A stretch of 64,000 bases of DNA, from contig NC_091966.1 of assembly GCF_036711975.1 (NCBI RefSeq), positions 7,695,501-7,759,500 on the forward strand, read 5' to 3'. This DNA comes from Onthophagus taurus (taxonomy: Eukaryota > Arthropoda > Insecta > Coleoptera > Scarabaeidae). The position numbers were made by a program, and so were the translations under genes. Positions 34,260 to 47,124 of this stretch are shown here, one piece after another (the stretch's first letter is position 1; each line of letters starts with the position of its first letter). The notes beneath the pieces are model-generated. The model was given only the letters and a program-made list of their open reading frames with translations, was not told the DNA's origin and did no database searches.

Positions 34260-36570
34260 GAATAACAATTTTTTGAATGTCTCCCTTTAAAGCAAAAAGA
34301 AGAGCAACCCTAAAGATGTTTCCAATTTTATAGCATGTAATTTTTTCGTATACCATAGATCTTGATTATTATGAGCATATTTTTTAAGCTCTTCATTTCA
34401 AGCGACAATATTGTAAAACGTTCTTAGTATTACGCTGTCACCATCCTAAGGTTAAATAAGTCTTCAACCAAATTATTAAATATAAATGAAACAACCAGAA
34501 GGTAGGATATTACCAAATCTCGATTAATATTTATTTAATATTTATAAATTATTAAAAGACCGAACTGCAATTAGATACTGCTTCAATTTCAACAAAAGTA
34601 GCTTGGTTGTGGGCGCTTTTTGAAGAATCCTGTATCATTACAGATACTCAGATAAATATCATTGATTAAATTGTAAACAACTAAACTCAACCTAATCTCA
34701 CAAGAAATTATTTTTCTTTAAATAAACACTTCGAAATACACTTAATTAAAAATGTGAAATATTTATACCCCTCTCTATTTTCATAAATTATTTCAGAATA
34801 AATTTTCTAGTCACGTCTAGTCATTATTAGATTAGAAATATTTAATTTATCAGGGAATTTTCACATTAAAAGCAATATTATAGCTCAATTTAGTAATTTA
34901 TATTACAATATGTTAAAAACCTTCAAAAATTTCATATCTGATTGCATAATTGAAATATTCTAAACGGGACCAATGCGATATGATTTCGTAAATATTTCAA
35001 TTTTTAATTATAAATTCATTTGCACGCCCAATTTTGATTGTATAAACGTTTATTTAATTAAAACTTAGATAAATTAAAAAAAAATAATATGATCAACACA
35101 AATCTTGCAAGTTCTTACATTTGTGCAATGCAAATATTCTAAAGACGAAATAATACGATATCTGGCTAGACGAGCAGTCTGTGCAATATAAGCCCATTGT
35201 GATATAAAAGTTGCACGTCAACAAAGAAAAAAGTATGAAAACGTCACCATATCTTCCTTATATCATTGTTTTTCGCGCAGTTCTTCACCCCGAGAAGAAA
35301 GCCGTGTAAACGAAATCCAAAAAAAAAAAAAAGAGTCGTTCTATTTCTATTTGTGCTTCCCCTACTACTGTAATCGGACAGTACTTATAATATAGTTTTT
35401 GTACGATATAGAGAGCATGTTCTTTTTTCAAGATTAACGTTGGTTACATTCCAAAAACGAATATATTGTATAAGTGAAGCTCACCTCTTTGTAGATATTC
35501 AGTCTACCTACAGCATAACGTAAATGAAGTATTATTATCTAAATAAGTAATTTTAAGACTTTCTACTTTTTAGGCGTTCTATTATGTGACGCAGGTTGAC
35601 GCGATTTCGTGGTTGCGTTCAGGATATCGCCGAAAATTCTAAATGTCTGATATAGAAACACGTAAAGATGTAAAGATTGATGGATGTGATAGAGAGAAAG
35701 TTGTTGAGAACGCGTCAACCTGTCGAAACTGGTTACGAACTGGTAAAAGAAATAGCGATTACGGCTACATTGTATATATAATTTTCTAGTCAATATTTTA
35801 CCCAAAGAGAAAAGGTTACTAGACAAAGAACTGATTTCCCCACCAACAACTCACACAAAATCACACGCATCCATGAATAAACTTACACACATCTCAATGT
35901 ATGTCGATATAATTGTTACGTGTTTTATAAAAAAATTGATATGAATAATAAATTTAATGCAGTTTCTCTTTGATGTACGTGCACTCGTTTTCATTTCTTC
36001 AATCTTGTTGGGTAACCTTTGAAAGCAGTTTCATGGCTCTCAGTCGTGAAGGTGGTTTTAATTTTAGCGTTTAAAATAGACAAAAGACAATCAAAGACGC
36101 TACTAAAGGTTACTCTATTAGAAAAAAAACGAAACATACACCTGTTATAGCCACGCAAGAATAAAAAAAAAATCAATAAAAAAGTGTAACTTGATTTATT
36201 TTAGGCTCCATGCCTTATGGCCTTCTGATTGAGTAACCTTTGCGACAAATAATCAGTTTTATATGTATTACTGTAAACGGCATGAGTATTTCATAAGTAT
36301 TATTTTGTACAGTCTAATTGATATTATTTAAATAAAATTTCGAAAATTATCATTTAATCGACGTTTTAAAATTCGATGTTAGATGTGGAATTTGTTAATA
36401 AAGGTAAGTATTATTGAATATTTAACGGATATTTTAAATAAAAACAGATGGAAATACTAAAATAAATACATATTATCAATTCAATAGGATACACGATAAT
36501 GATAGATACATAAAATGTTATATCGATTAACAATTAATATACAATAATATGTGTACACAATACTAATGAT
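34260..36570. other. AT-rich spacer between convergent genes
   Basis: Very AT-rich DNA between the 3' ends of Ddr and the ClC gene, including an A13 run near 35315. It probably contains the 3' UTR of the ClC gene. A minus-strand AATAAA (tttatt on +) at about 36195 is a candidate poly(A) signal. No coding sequence recognised. Confidence 0.5.
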
Positions 36571-36948
36571 CTAGTTGAATAAAACCGAGTTGGGATCTTC
36601 ATTATCTAATTGTTTGACATGTCGTAATACGTCTTTCTTCGTTATAACTCCAAGCAAACGACTGAAAAATAAAAATTTTGTTTAAAAAATTAATCATTTT
36701 AAGTAATTTATTTAAAAATATTTAGATCACTTACCCGTTGTGAGTGACCAGCGTTTGTCTTAAACCTAATTTCCTAAACATGTCTACAACAGTCTCCATT
36801 GGGGTTTGATCTGTTATTGTTATGGGAGCCATATCCAATATTTTCTTTAATTTTAAATGGGGTGGTCCCAAAGTCTGGGGTGGGTTGCCGCTTGTAAAGA
36901 GCACTAATGATTGCCCACATATACCATCCACCATTCTTTTAGAATTTG
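36571..36948 (-). CDS. ClC-c: ClC last two exons: CBS domain 2 and C-terminus
   Basis: Exons 36948-36735 and 36661-36571. They encode [39 protein letters not shown] and then [17 protein letters not shown]. The protein ends EDPNSVLFN with a TAG stop at 36573-36571, the usual end of ClC-3/4/5 proteins. Confidence 0.96.
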
Positions 36949-39900
36949 CTGAAATAATTATTAATTAATTAAAATTATTGTATTCAAGTTATTACAAAAA
37001 CAGCAGCAACAATTTTATAAATATAAGAGCACTGTATTTGCTTTTGAGATACTTGATAAGTATATGAATTAATCATAAATTCAGAACCGGTTTCTGATTT
37101 ATCAAAGCCATCATCAACATGTTCAATAACAAACTTAAAAAAATAAAAATGTTTTTAATCATCAGCAGCAACCTCAGCGACATATGTCAATACTAGATGA
37201 ATTATAAAGAAATAAAGTAATGTAAATAAACTTTTGTGTCGCATTTACATACTTAAGTAATTGAACCAAAATTTGTTAAGAGATGATGGCCATGCGCGTA
37301 TTAATAAAATTTGGCTTTAATTTTGTCCAGAAAAGTGAATTGGTCATAGAGGTGCTATTGAATGGGCTACCCACTTTCCTGATTTCATTCCATACAATTA
37401 TTTGCTATGTGATTACTTGAAAAATGTCGTTTACAAAGACAAGTTATGAAAGTTAAAAATCCTAAAAACAAAAGTTACTGGAGAAGCGAGAAGAAACCAA
37501 TTAAAGATGACATATTAAATTCCTTGGAAAGGCAACTCCAAGAATGTAGTGTTAATAATGGGCAACATTTCAAGAGTTTGACAGTAAAACATCAGTCTGA
37601 GGAACTGATAACGCAGATATCAGAAAGAGATCAAACTCTACAGACCAACAACTACACCACGAAAAATGTCCTCAAGCTGCAGATTCTTAATGCTCATGAC
37701 AAAAGGCATTCATTGAGATAGGCTAAATTTACTTAAGTAGAATGGGACACTTATCAACAAATCTTGTTATTACCAATACAAGTTAGTTTTGGTGAATATT
37801 GTGGCATTGACACTGCTCTCAAACGACATTAAAATGATTGCGACAGTCTGGGGCATCAACGAAAAAGTAGCAGGAGAAACGAAAATTAATGTGGACAGAC
37901 GCTGGTGGAGAAATTGTACGCACAAATGGAGGAGGAAACCAAAATGGGGAATATAGAGAATGGATGGAAGCGAGTGAAGGAGCAAGTAAAAGGAGTGACG
38001 TAAGCTACATTAGAACAGAAACCGAGAGGCAGAAGAAACAGCTAATTTCCAAGGATCAATTACTTCCAGCAGTAAGGGTGCAGGAAATTCACTCCACACA
38101 CAAAAAAAACGGAGAAGTATTAGCGAATGACGAGAGTATTCGAGAAAAGTAGAAAAACTACTTCCAATGACTCTTAAACCCTACGGAAGTCGGAAAGACT
38201 ATCGTCCACAGCATAAAACAGAGACCAGACCGGCTATACAACCACAATCTTTTGAAGTCATTCAGAAGTAGCCAGAACTACCCAGGAGAACTCTTCAAGT
38301 ATGGAGGAGACGCAGTTGCAAAGGCTATACACAGTCTAATAATAAGACATAATATGATATGGATTAGCAAGCATATAGAGAAGAATGAAAAGCAAGTGCA
38401 ACATGGCCAATACACAAAAGGTCAAATTACTACGTTATAATTACAGAGGCATATCACTACTTAGCACAGCCTACAAAGCATTCACAAACATCATTAAAGA
38501 CAAATTGGAATCTTTGGCAGAAAGGATATTGGGAGAGTACCAGACCGAGTTCTGTGCTGGACGATCAACAACTGGCAAGACATTTTCGGCGTCCGACAAA
38601 TAAATTAATAACTCTGCCAATACGACATTCCAATTATATACATCGATTTCAAAAAAGCCTACGATAATATAGTTAGAGTAAACTCCTATCAAGACTGTTA
38701 GACTTTGACATTCCTCCAAAGTTGGACAGATTGATGATAAGCATAACAATGAGTAATACCACAAGTAGAATGAAGATTGATGGAAAGATTGGAGAAAGCC
38801 CGAAACAAGGAGATGGGCTGGCATGTATGCTCTTTAACCTAGACAAAGGATCAAGTTTATGAAGCCCTTCAAAACAAATCATAGAGTATGCAGATGACGC
38901 CAACATAGTAGGTAATAGGTAGCAGATATAGATGAGTCTTTCAGGGAGCTTGAAAGTGCAGCTAAGGAAATAAACCTGGAAGTCAATGAGAAAAAATCAA
39001 ACTTCTAGTGCAGAACGGGCAACTACGAAATCGGACAACTTTGAAGTGGTACAAGAGTTCACATATTTAGGATTTAACATGTCACATTCAACGACGAAGC
39101 AAAGGAGGTACTTAAGAGAATAAAACATTCACAAAAAACCAAAATTAGAGTGTACAAAACCATGTTTAGTTCAGGTCTAACCTATGAAGAAGAAACGCCG
39201 ACACTTACACAAACAAACACAGAAAGGCTGGATGCAATATAGAGAAAAGTCTTAAAAATAATTATGGAAGTAGTCAGAGATGGGAACACGTGGAGAATGT
39301 GCCTGAACCACGAATTGTACCAACTATATGAGGAAGCACGAGTCTCAAAATATACATATAAAGCACTATTGGTCAAGATGAGCATGTTCAAAGGATACTG
39401 GATGAAAGAATACCAAAGAAGACACATACATGGACAGCCTAAAGATAGGAGACTAGTTGGGAAACCCAGAACATGATGAGGGGATGAGGTGTGAAAGGAT
39501 GCTAGGAACAATGTTGAGTTAAATTACAACAGCTAAGCTTTGTTCGTAAAGAATCATTTCTCTAATGTCTATGGTACTATAATTATTTGGAAGAAACACT
39601 TCCTGAACTTTGTTAATGTTTGCTGACACACAATGTAAGGATAAAAGAACAACAATGAATTTATGAAATTTTAAAGACATGTAGAACATAAAAATACACA
39701 TCACTGCTATATAATTTTGGTCCTCCATTGAAACCGCCTAATGTTTTTTATTTTGCTAAGTTTAGGACCAAATTCTTTTTACAACCGACATTAATCATTA
39801 AATGAATTATGCCATAAACATAAACAATTATAAAACGATTATATGATTATAAAATAAAATGTTTATACATACCAATAGCAAGATTAAGATCCCTTCTCAA

Positions 39901-42900
39901 GACAAATCCCACCAAATACTGCGACTCTCGAGATACTACAACTGGATATCCATTGTGCTCTGTTTCTTTTAATAGACCGTCTATATCATCGACAGTCATT
40001 GAATCTTGAGTTATTACAGCTAATGTTTCATTTCTCCTTCAACACAAAAAAAATAATCAATTTTTTTTCACAAAGATTTTAAATCACTTACTTAGGTTGC
40101 ATTACATCTGCAGCTAAACTTGTATGAGCAAATTCATCTTTCGAGTCTAAAAACGGATACCCGTTCAGAGCTATATGAGCATCATAAATACCCTGTCTTC
40201 CTAATGCATCTCCAACCCATTTACTAGCCATCGCAGCTGCCATTAAAGGAACGATATAGCGCACCCCACCAGTTAATTCAAACATAATAACCACAAGCGA
40301 CACCGTCATTCGTGTCACTCCTCCAAGAACAGCTGCCGCGCCTACCATAGCGTATAATCCGGGCGTTATACAGTCGTAACCCGTTGAGCATTCACCGCTA
40401 AATATCCACAATTTTGGATAATTATACGCAAGCTGTTCCATTCCAATTCCAACTATTCTCCCCGCTATCGCGCCCAGGCAAAGACTGGGAATGAAAAGAC
40501 CGCAAGGGACTTTCATACCAAATGTGAAAATGGTCATTACTAATTTCAAAATTAAGGCTAGAATTAGTAACCAAATTGCGTTATATACTCCTGGACCAGC
40601 TGGTGCTAATTCTAAAGCGGAATTTACATCAGTGAAATTTCTATTGTAATCACTAAAAAGATTGATATAATTTAGATTTTTTATAAATAAAAATAATTAA
40701 AATTATTACTTACCATACATTATCTGCATTTGAAATTCCGCACTGACTAAACAATAAATAAATTAGTTCACTGGTATTCATTCTTGTGTAAGGATTTGGG
40801 TAAGCAATAATAGCGGTGATTGCAGTAACAACCAAAACTTCCGTGACTGGATACTGTCCAAGTTTAGAATATTTTCTGTATCTACACCAGTATAAATTTC
40901 CTTTAATAAAAGCAGTTGCAATAACTCCCTAAAAAATTAACGAATAACTTTTTTTAATATTAATTTTAATAAGTTCTTACTCCAATAATTCCTAATCCAA
41001 TAAACGGAATTAGTTCGAAAAATATCCAAGGCTTATTATATTCGACAAAGAATAGCACTGAATGCTCATTTCCGAACGGGTTAATGTACCTTAGTACGAA
41101 GGCAGCGATTAAAGCACAGAAGAATGATCTCCATAAGGTTTTCAATGGAAAATAATAGCTAACTTCTTCCAAACTGAAGAGTACTCCTCCAATTGGAGCT
41201 CCGAACGCTACTGATACCCCCGCGGCTGCTGCTGCTGATAATATCTCACGTTTCTTTGCCTCATTTCTTCCGTATTTCGGAAATAGGTACGATAAAATGT
41301 TACCTAAATTCATTTATCTGTTCGTTGTTGTTTATTATTTTATTTTGTATTTTTTTTACCTATACAACATGCTATATGGACCATTGGACCTTCTTTACCT
41401 AAGCTGAGCCCAGACGATACCGATAAAATTAAACCGACCGATTTTATTATTAACGTCCACTTTCCTAGATAACCTCTTATTATAAATCCGCTTAATATTG
41501 TTTTAATCTGTAAATAAATTTCTGTAATAAATTTATTTTATTCATTTATTACATGTTTTTACCTCAGGTATACCAGATCCGCACGCATATGGGGCAAACA
41601 TTCGAACTAACGACGCTGATAGTGCGGCAAATAACAACGCCCACACAATATAAAAAAGATATGAAATGATATAGGACCCAGCGCCCAATCTTGTTTGTCC
41701 TAATATTTCCGCCCATGTAACCCACTAAATTTAATAAAAAAAGTAATACTAAAATTTTATGTTAAGGAATAAGAAATTACCTGTGTACAATTTCCTGTAT
41801 CGAATGTCTCTTCTGACGACCAACAACACTGTTCTTCATTTAACCAAAAGGCTTGTGGGCAGATTCCAAATTTGAGATCAGTCATCCAACTGGCGCCAAT
41901 ATCAATAACTCCGGCAACAAAACCGGTAGCTACTCCGACTAGCAAAACACACAGCCATCCAGACCACGCGTCGTGCGCTCCTTCTATCAAGTTCCATATT
42001 GAATCTTGTTTCTTTTTGACGATGTATCTGTGGCGCATTCGATCCCTAGCGATATCTCTTTGCCAATCGATCGTGTGGAAATCTTCATATTGACCAATTC
42101 CAGGGATATCAACGGCTTCTACAAATTTTCAAACATGTACTCATTTAGATGAAACTCTTGAGATTGTTTAAAAAGAATCAGCATCTTGAAACGTTGTTTT
42201 TTATTTGGTAAATGGGAAGGAAAATATAGCTTACCATGCATTCCACTAAACGATGCAGTATCTGTAAATGAAAATACATATCCTATATTCACTATATCAT
42301 AAACACAACAATAACAATTTCTATAACATTTACGATTTAGACATAGATTTAGATTGTCAACTTAAATAAAAGTATGATAATAACGTATTATATGCAAATA
42401 TTAATAGGATAAATAAGAACGTTACTTACGAATAAATGCATTAATTTTATATTTAAGTCCACCAAAACATTGTATAAAAATCATAAATGATATAATAAAG
42501 TCGTAGTTTTAACTTAATATTAAATAGAAACCCATTAAAGATTTTTCGATTTGTTTACGTCAATGTCCTTCGACATTTACAGGAAAAAAAGCACATATTT
42601 AACTTATTCATAAATAACATTCCGATACTTATTAAAAACACACTCCACATTTGAGTATTTCGATAAATATAACCTAAATAGAACATCAGAGAAAATAATA
42701 AAACATTCAATGTTTGAGTAAAAATTAATTAATATCGACCAACTGTTAATAAATGGAGTGGGAAATTAAATAATATTTCTAATGCTAATTCATACAATCT
42801 TAAACAAGAGACCAAGTCATGTTTATTCACTATCACGTGCCCAAAAAACAGACACATGGCTTTACTCATAATTGTTTATTTATCTCATGCGTGACTTTAG

Positions 42901-45900
42901 TGCGTCTGATTAGTTGGTAGATACATTAATTTTAAACGGAAATCTTCTTGATATGGCGTGTGATAAGGATTTTTTTGAGTCAAATAAAATAATAGCGCGA
43001 AACTCTCGTTAAATCCAAGATAAATGTATGATACAATAAACATCATAAATGTAATAAAACTAAATTTAGAAATTGGGAAAAGTTTTAAAGTCGTAAAAAT
43101 TAAATTAAATTGCTGGAATCCTCGGTTAGATTTAATTAAAGATACAAAAAAGAGAGGAAACGAGTAGATGTAATGAATAGTTTTGTTCGAACCTTGAAAA
43201 AAGTGATTGTGATGTTTTTTTATTGCCGAGTTTCGAATAATATTACGGATTATGTACCTATTATTGACTGTTTTTTAATACAATTTAACCACAAGTCTTA
43301 TTTCTAAGTTTTTGTATTTTTGTTATTATTTTACTCACACAAAATTTTTATCTGATTATGTCTCTGATGGCAAAATTTTTAAAACTTACAGAACTCATTT
43401 TAAAAGAAACTGTTTTTAATAAGCAGAACTAAATGAGAAATTAAAACAAAATTTGTGAGAAACCTCAACAACTAGAATCCTTTTTCAATTTCAACTCTAA
43501 AAACTTATATTTAAAGTTTTTGTAATGCGTTAAAGGTAACAGGAAAAGTTTGACTGAATGGCAAGACATCGGATAAGTTGAGAATAAAAAAGGAGTTAAA
43601 CAAGGCGATAGTCTAAGCTCGGTGAGATTGCAAAACCACATTTAACTCCGGCCTACACGCAAGACTAGTATAGTCAAAGGATATTGTACTAACGTTAGCC
43701 AAAGAAACATTCAAATATGGAAAACCTGCCTAGAAGACAAGAGAATGATAATAAACATGAATAAAAGGAAAGTGTAACATATTACATAGGAAGAGGGAAG
43801 AGAAAGCATATATATAAAAAAGATGAAAAATGACTAGAGCTAATAGAAAAATACGAATATCTGGGAACCATGATTAGTGAAGATGAATCAAGAGATGCGC
43901 AACAGAATAGCAAAAGCAAGTTATGTTTATAACCATATAAATAATTCCTTAGTAGATAAGAAAGAACTAAGCAATTAAGCAAAATTATATGTATACAAAA
44001 CCATTGGTGTATAGATGGATGCACACTTACCTACAGTTCGGAATCTTAAACAATGTTAGCCAAACACAAATCAGAAACAGTAGAGATGAGATATCTGCGA
44101 AAAACAGAAGGAAAGACCAGAAGAGACAGAGTATGAAACTAAGATCAGACCTTAGTTCAGAAAAGAACTAAGATGGACTAATTTGAATGGATATGGTAAG
44201 AATACCAAAGAGAATGCTCGATACGAAACCAGAAAGAAAAATAGACCAATATCCAGTGGGATAAAGTAATAGAAGACGCAGCGTTGAATAGGGAGAATAT
44301 CTAGAAATATGTATGAACACTTCCAGGAGGTGGATCCGAAACCCAACATCGTGAGGTACTAGCTTATATCAACAAGTCGTTCATAACTAGTTTGGCAAAT
44401 AAAAGTTATAATAGATGTGGTTTGATTTGGAAGATGTATCACAATTAAGTGTCTGTCCTAAAAAGTCAAATTAAGTATGCTATAGTGAATACCTCCAACA
44501 TTAGGGAAACATATTGAGATCATATTAAACTAACTCTTTATTATTTTTATAAAATAGTCATTTTACTTCCATACCATAGGTATTTTACCTGACGCACGGC
44601 ATAACCCGGCAGTTTCTACATTTATTTCAGATAACACGGGAACTTATGATAACGGCGAAGTTGATCAGAAAATGATGCAGATTCATTACAGCAATAATTT
44701 TCTGCGAAAGTCAGACTATCTAGCACATTAATTCCTGAGATGTGTGACATCTACGATAAAGTACTTGGAAATAAACTAAAAAAAGCAATCTTCTTTACAA
44801 ACATTGTCAGAATATTGAGAATAGTAATTAAGCAAAGAACAGATAACGGTGAAATAAAACAAAAACTAGAAACTGCCGGGTTATGCCGTGAGTCTTGACG
44901 CACGGTAGTTTCTAGTTTTAGTTTTATTTCAAATAACTCTGGCCTTGAAAGCTCACGAACTTATAGATAACGGTGAAGTTGATCAGAAAATGATGCATAT
45001 TCATTACAGCTTAGGTTTGGCTTGAAGAAACTAGCTATTCAAATCAAGTTGTGGTCTTTTGTAGGAGGTCTTTAGTAGTCTTTAAGGAGATGATGGATCA
45101 CAACTGATTTCTTTTATGGTATCGTTCTCTATGGCAATGTTCTGCGACTGCTGATTACTCTATTTTTATATATTCTCAAATTTATAAAAGATTTAGGCAA
45201 TTTATGGATTAAACAACGCAGAGTCGCCTTTCCACGGAGATGTAGAATGAAGAATGTGACGCTAACATTTCTTAAAGTGAAGTACCACACCGACTCAGCT
45301 GCAGCTCGTAAAATCACGTACAGGACAGAACAACCATCATATTTCGGAGCAGCTATAGGATCGCCGTTATCATATAGATATGTCGGTTGGGTTGCTCATA
45401 GTTGCCCACTGGTTGCCCACAGTGTGCGTGTGTCCGTTTAGGAATTCCAAGTGGCGTGATATTATGCAGGGAGATAAAATCATGTAAATATCATGTTAAA
45501 AGGTGAAAAAAAGTGAAAAGTTTAAAAATTACATATTTGCTTGCATACATAGTTCAGCAATTAGTTAATAATAGATTACTTAAGTATATATTGCGAACAT
45601 TCTATGATTTCGTCACTTTTGAACTTGTTTCTTAAGAAAATTGTAACGATGGATTAATTCTTACAGATTACCTATGAATTAATGGTACTGTTTCAAACGA
45701 TAGTAGTATATGAAGTGGAGTTATGCTTCTGCAACTCATATTTATAACCAGCAAGATGGCCATCAACGCGCCTCATTATTTGCGGAATAAGCATCTCCAT
45801 GAAGAACTCAAACTTGCGGCGAAAAAGTTTCACGAAAACTTAAACGAATAGAAATCGGAATAGCCATTATTGTAATTTGTAAGTTAATCAAACACAACAA

Positions 45901-47124
45901 ATTGTTATGACAATTAGTAAATAAAAAGTAATTCTAAAATAATATACTCTATATTGACGTAGGGAGCAGTAATGTATGCATTAATTTTCAAAATTGATGC
46001 AAAAAGAATTCCAGGTATAATAACAGAAAAGTGCTTTTGGTGGTATATTTTGACGGAAAACCGGAAATTTATTCAGTTCATTTTTACAACGTTCGTCCGG
46101 AGAGGCGATATCACGGCAATGCAGATTGATGGCGGTCGATGATCAATTTTCGTTTATATCAGCCTTCTCTTTCGCCATTCTATCACAGTTCTAGGATAAC
46201 TATTTATTAATTACAAAAACAGCAGAGATACAATGAAGTTTAGGTAAACACGTGGGTATTAAAAATATCGATTTCGTGTAAACATGAAAGACAATGAAAT
46301 AAGCTCAGAGAGATTAAGTACACCCAAACCATAAATTCTCTTAATTTTTGTTTAGTACCTAGGACTTAGAGAAATGTGTCACTTTAGTGCTTACTTTTTT
46401 ACTGTAATATATTAAATTGGAAAGCAAGACTGCCTTTAACAACTCGACTTCTGATTGTGCAGCGTCATTCGAAGTAAAAGCAGAAGTGGATGCAATTGCT
46501 TCCTCGATGAAAAGCGCCAACTTTAGTTTCGTCAATATTTACATTAATTTAGTCCGTTTTCATCACAGCAGTTGCAGTTGTTTATATTTTCATTAAAATC
46601 GATTAATTTCGCGAATAACTTACTGTTGATATTCACTTTAATCACTTGATGTTGAAAAAAAAAGTGGTTTCTAAAGCTAATATCACTTTATATCACTTTC
46701 TTGTTACAACTATAAAATCTATTGTTATTAATGATAACATAATCATTACCAAGAAAATAAATTATACAAAAACTGTACAGGAAGTGAAACTTTAAAGTAA
46801 TCTAAATACATTTGTATCACGTTTTGATCTTGCATATAAGTAAACATAACCAAATCCAAACTTAGTTATTTCCTAGTCGTTTAATATGAGTAAAAAGGAG
46901 ATAGAAATACTGCGATAAAGTTAACAACTTACTTTTGGCAATGTTACAGCCGCAACTCTCAAAATTTTCCTTTCTAATTCCGCAACTCTCTAACTTTATA
47001 AGATAATAATAACAACCAGTGCTATTCTAATCTACTTACAATTTGTATTTCCATCTTCATCTTCTGCAGGTTGCGGACCGATTGTCGAACGATCCGAATG
47101 GCCAGACGTCGTGATGTCGGTCAT
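36571..47124 (-). CDS. ClC-c: ClC-3/4/5-type chloride/proton exchanger, complete, 11 exons
   Basis: Predicted 2Cl-/H+ antiporter of endosomes and lysosomes, which aids acidification and ion balance. Exons in coding order: 47124-47040, 42262-42236, 42118-41781, 41724-41563, 41507-41360, 41303-40981, 40928-40714, 40652-40092, 40036-39873, 36948-36735, 36661-36571. Lengths sum to 2328 nt, giving 775 residues plus stop, with every phase matching. Selectivity motifs are GSGIPE (199-204), GKEGP with gating Glu243, and GLFIPS. Glu300 lies 57 residues after the gating Glu, as the proton glutamate does in ClC-5, so this is an exchanger and not a channel. Two CBS domains form the tail (about 618-775). 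Homology to vertebrate CLCN3/4/5 is close throughout; the Drosophila-style symbol assumes orthology. Confidence 0.96.
37085..37118 (-). repeat. Degenerate hammerhead-like motif
   Basis: Minus strand reads TTGATGATGG, then a weak hairpin, then GAAACCGGTTC. It is a diverged relative of the motif at 2981-3015, with the first C changed to T and a weaker stem. It sits in the ClC intron next to transposon fragments. Confidence 0.3.
37320..37595 (+). mobile_element. C-terminal fragment of a Tc1/mariner-like transposase
   Basis: Plus-strand text [20 protein letters not shown] then [13 protein letters not shown] corresponds to the 'W-P-x-x-S-P-D-L-x-P' region near the last catalytic residues of Tc1/mariner-type transposases. 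After a frame change, [21 protein letters not shown] matches the family C-terminus. It appears to belong to the same broad family as the deleted element at 14387-15583. The N-terminal part is absent, and no inverted repeat was identified. Confidence 0.65.
37740..39530 (+). mobile_element. LINE remnant in the ClC intron (opposite strand to the gene)
   Basis: Pieces in order: a basic linker with [18 protein letters not shown] text [15 protein letters not shown] in one frame and [16 protein letters not shown] in another; [52 protein letters not shown]; and [12 protein letters not shown] (the catalytic box with both Asp). C-terminal text ends at about 39520. Several frameshifts and stops make it inactive. 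Confidence 0.75.
39873..40036 (-). CDS. ClC-c: ClC exon: CBS domain 1
   Basis: Encodes [19 protein letters not shown] followed by [19 protein letters not shown] and LRRDLNLAI, the first cystathionine-beta-synthase fold repeat, which in ClC proteins binds adenine nucleotides. Its acceptor is gttgaag and its donor gtatgt. A 2.9-kb intron full of retroelement debris follows it. Confidence 0.95.
40092..40652 (-). CDS. ClC-c: ClC exon: second half of the membrane domain and start of CBS1
   Basis: Encodes a luminal loop with NRNFTDVN, a possible glycosylation site. Then come [37 protein letters not shown] (with the conserved Tyr that coordinates chloride), [17 protein letters not shown], and the C-terminal linker [19 protein letters not shown], ending at VMQPK. 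Confidence 0.96.
40714..41303 (-). CDS. ClC-c: ClC exons (two): central membrane region
   Basis: Exons 41303-40981 and 40928-40714, separated by a 52-nt intron. They encode [38 protein letters not shown] (with the proton-pathway glutamate), [14 protein letters not shown] and INPFGN. Then come a cytosolic segment, [16 protein letters not shown], and helix text [15 protein letters not shown]. All match the ClC-3/4/5 branch closely. Confidence 0.96.
41360..42118 (-). CDS. ClC-c: ClC exons (three): N-terminal cytoplasmic part to the gating glutamate
   Basis: Exons 42118-41781, 41724-41563 and 41507-41360. They encode [12 protein letters not shown], the amphipathic N-terminal helix and first helices ([26 protein letters not shown]), the luminal loop [12 protein letters not shown], then [13 protein letters not shown] and [15 protein letters not shown]. 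The GSGIP and GKEGP boxes line the chloride pathway. Confidence 0.96.
42236..42262 (-). CDS. ClC-c: ClC 27-nt microexon
   Basis: Between a tttacag acceptor and a gtaagc donor, on the minus strand, lies a 27-nt exon encoding TASFSGMH plus two split codons. It keeps the frame between the first coding exon and the conserved [19 protein letters not shown] exon. Because its length is a multiple of three, the transcript stays in frame if it is skipped, so it may be alternatively used. Confidence 0.75.
43560..44360 (+). mobile_element. LINE 3' remnant in the first ClC intron
   Basis: Plus-strand text gives [16 protein letters not shown] (the 'F-x-Y-L-G' block after the RT catalytic box) and [18 protein letters not shown] (the usual 'RMLRKI.G.TR.DR' block). 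Frames change often and stops are present. The RT catalytic region and the endonuclease are missing. Confidence 0.65.
44590..45011. repeat. Direct repeats with an embedded hairpin
   Basis: A 45-bp word (aacgg..gaagttgatcag...) occurs at 44648-44692 and again at 44966-45010 with two mismatches. Between them, at 44850-44931, is a hairpin with arms of about 27 bp (gaaataaaac.aaaactagaaact) around a cgggttatgccgtg centre. The cacggcataacccgg text at 44595 repeats part of that centre inverted. This looks like two partial copies of one palindromic repeat. Confidence 0.6.
47040..47124 (-). CDS. ClC-c: ClC first coding exon
   Basis: Starts at ATG 47124-47122 and encodes [16 protein letters not shown] then [12 protein letters not shown], a short acidic cytoplasmic N-terminus, ending at a gtaagt donor. 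It is followed by a 4.8-kb intron. The start is overlapped by the stop of an upstream frame (see findings). No upstream in-frame ATG extends the protein in a convincing way. Confidence 0.85.

Larger units (their letters stand above)
42263..47039 (-). other. ClC first intron, 4.8 kb
   Basis: Apart from the LINE remnant at 43560-44360 and the repeats at 44590-45011, no feature is recognised. A 64-codon frame at 45247-45441 looks like old coding-type debris, but no family could be assigned. The last part (45450-47030) is AT-rich and featureless. Confidence 0.55.
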
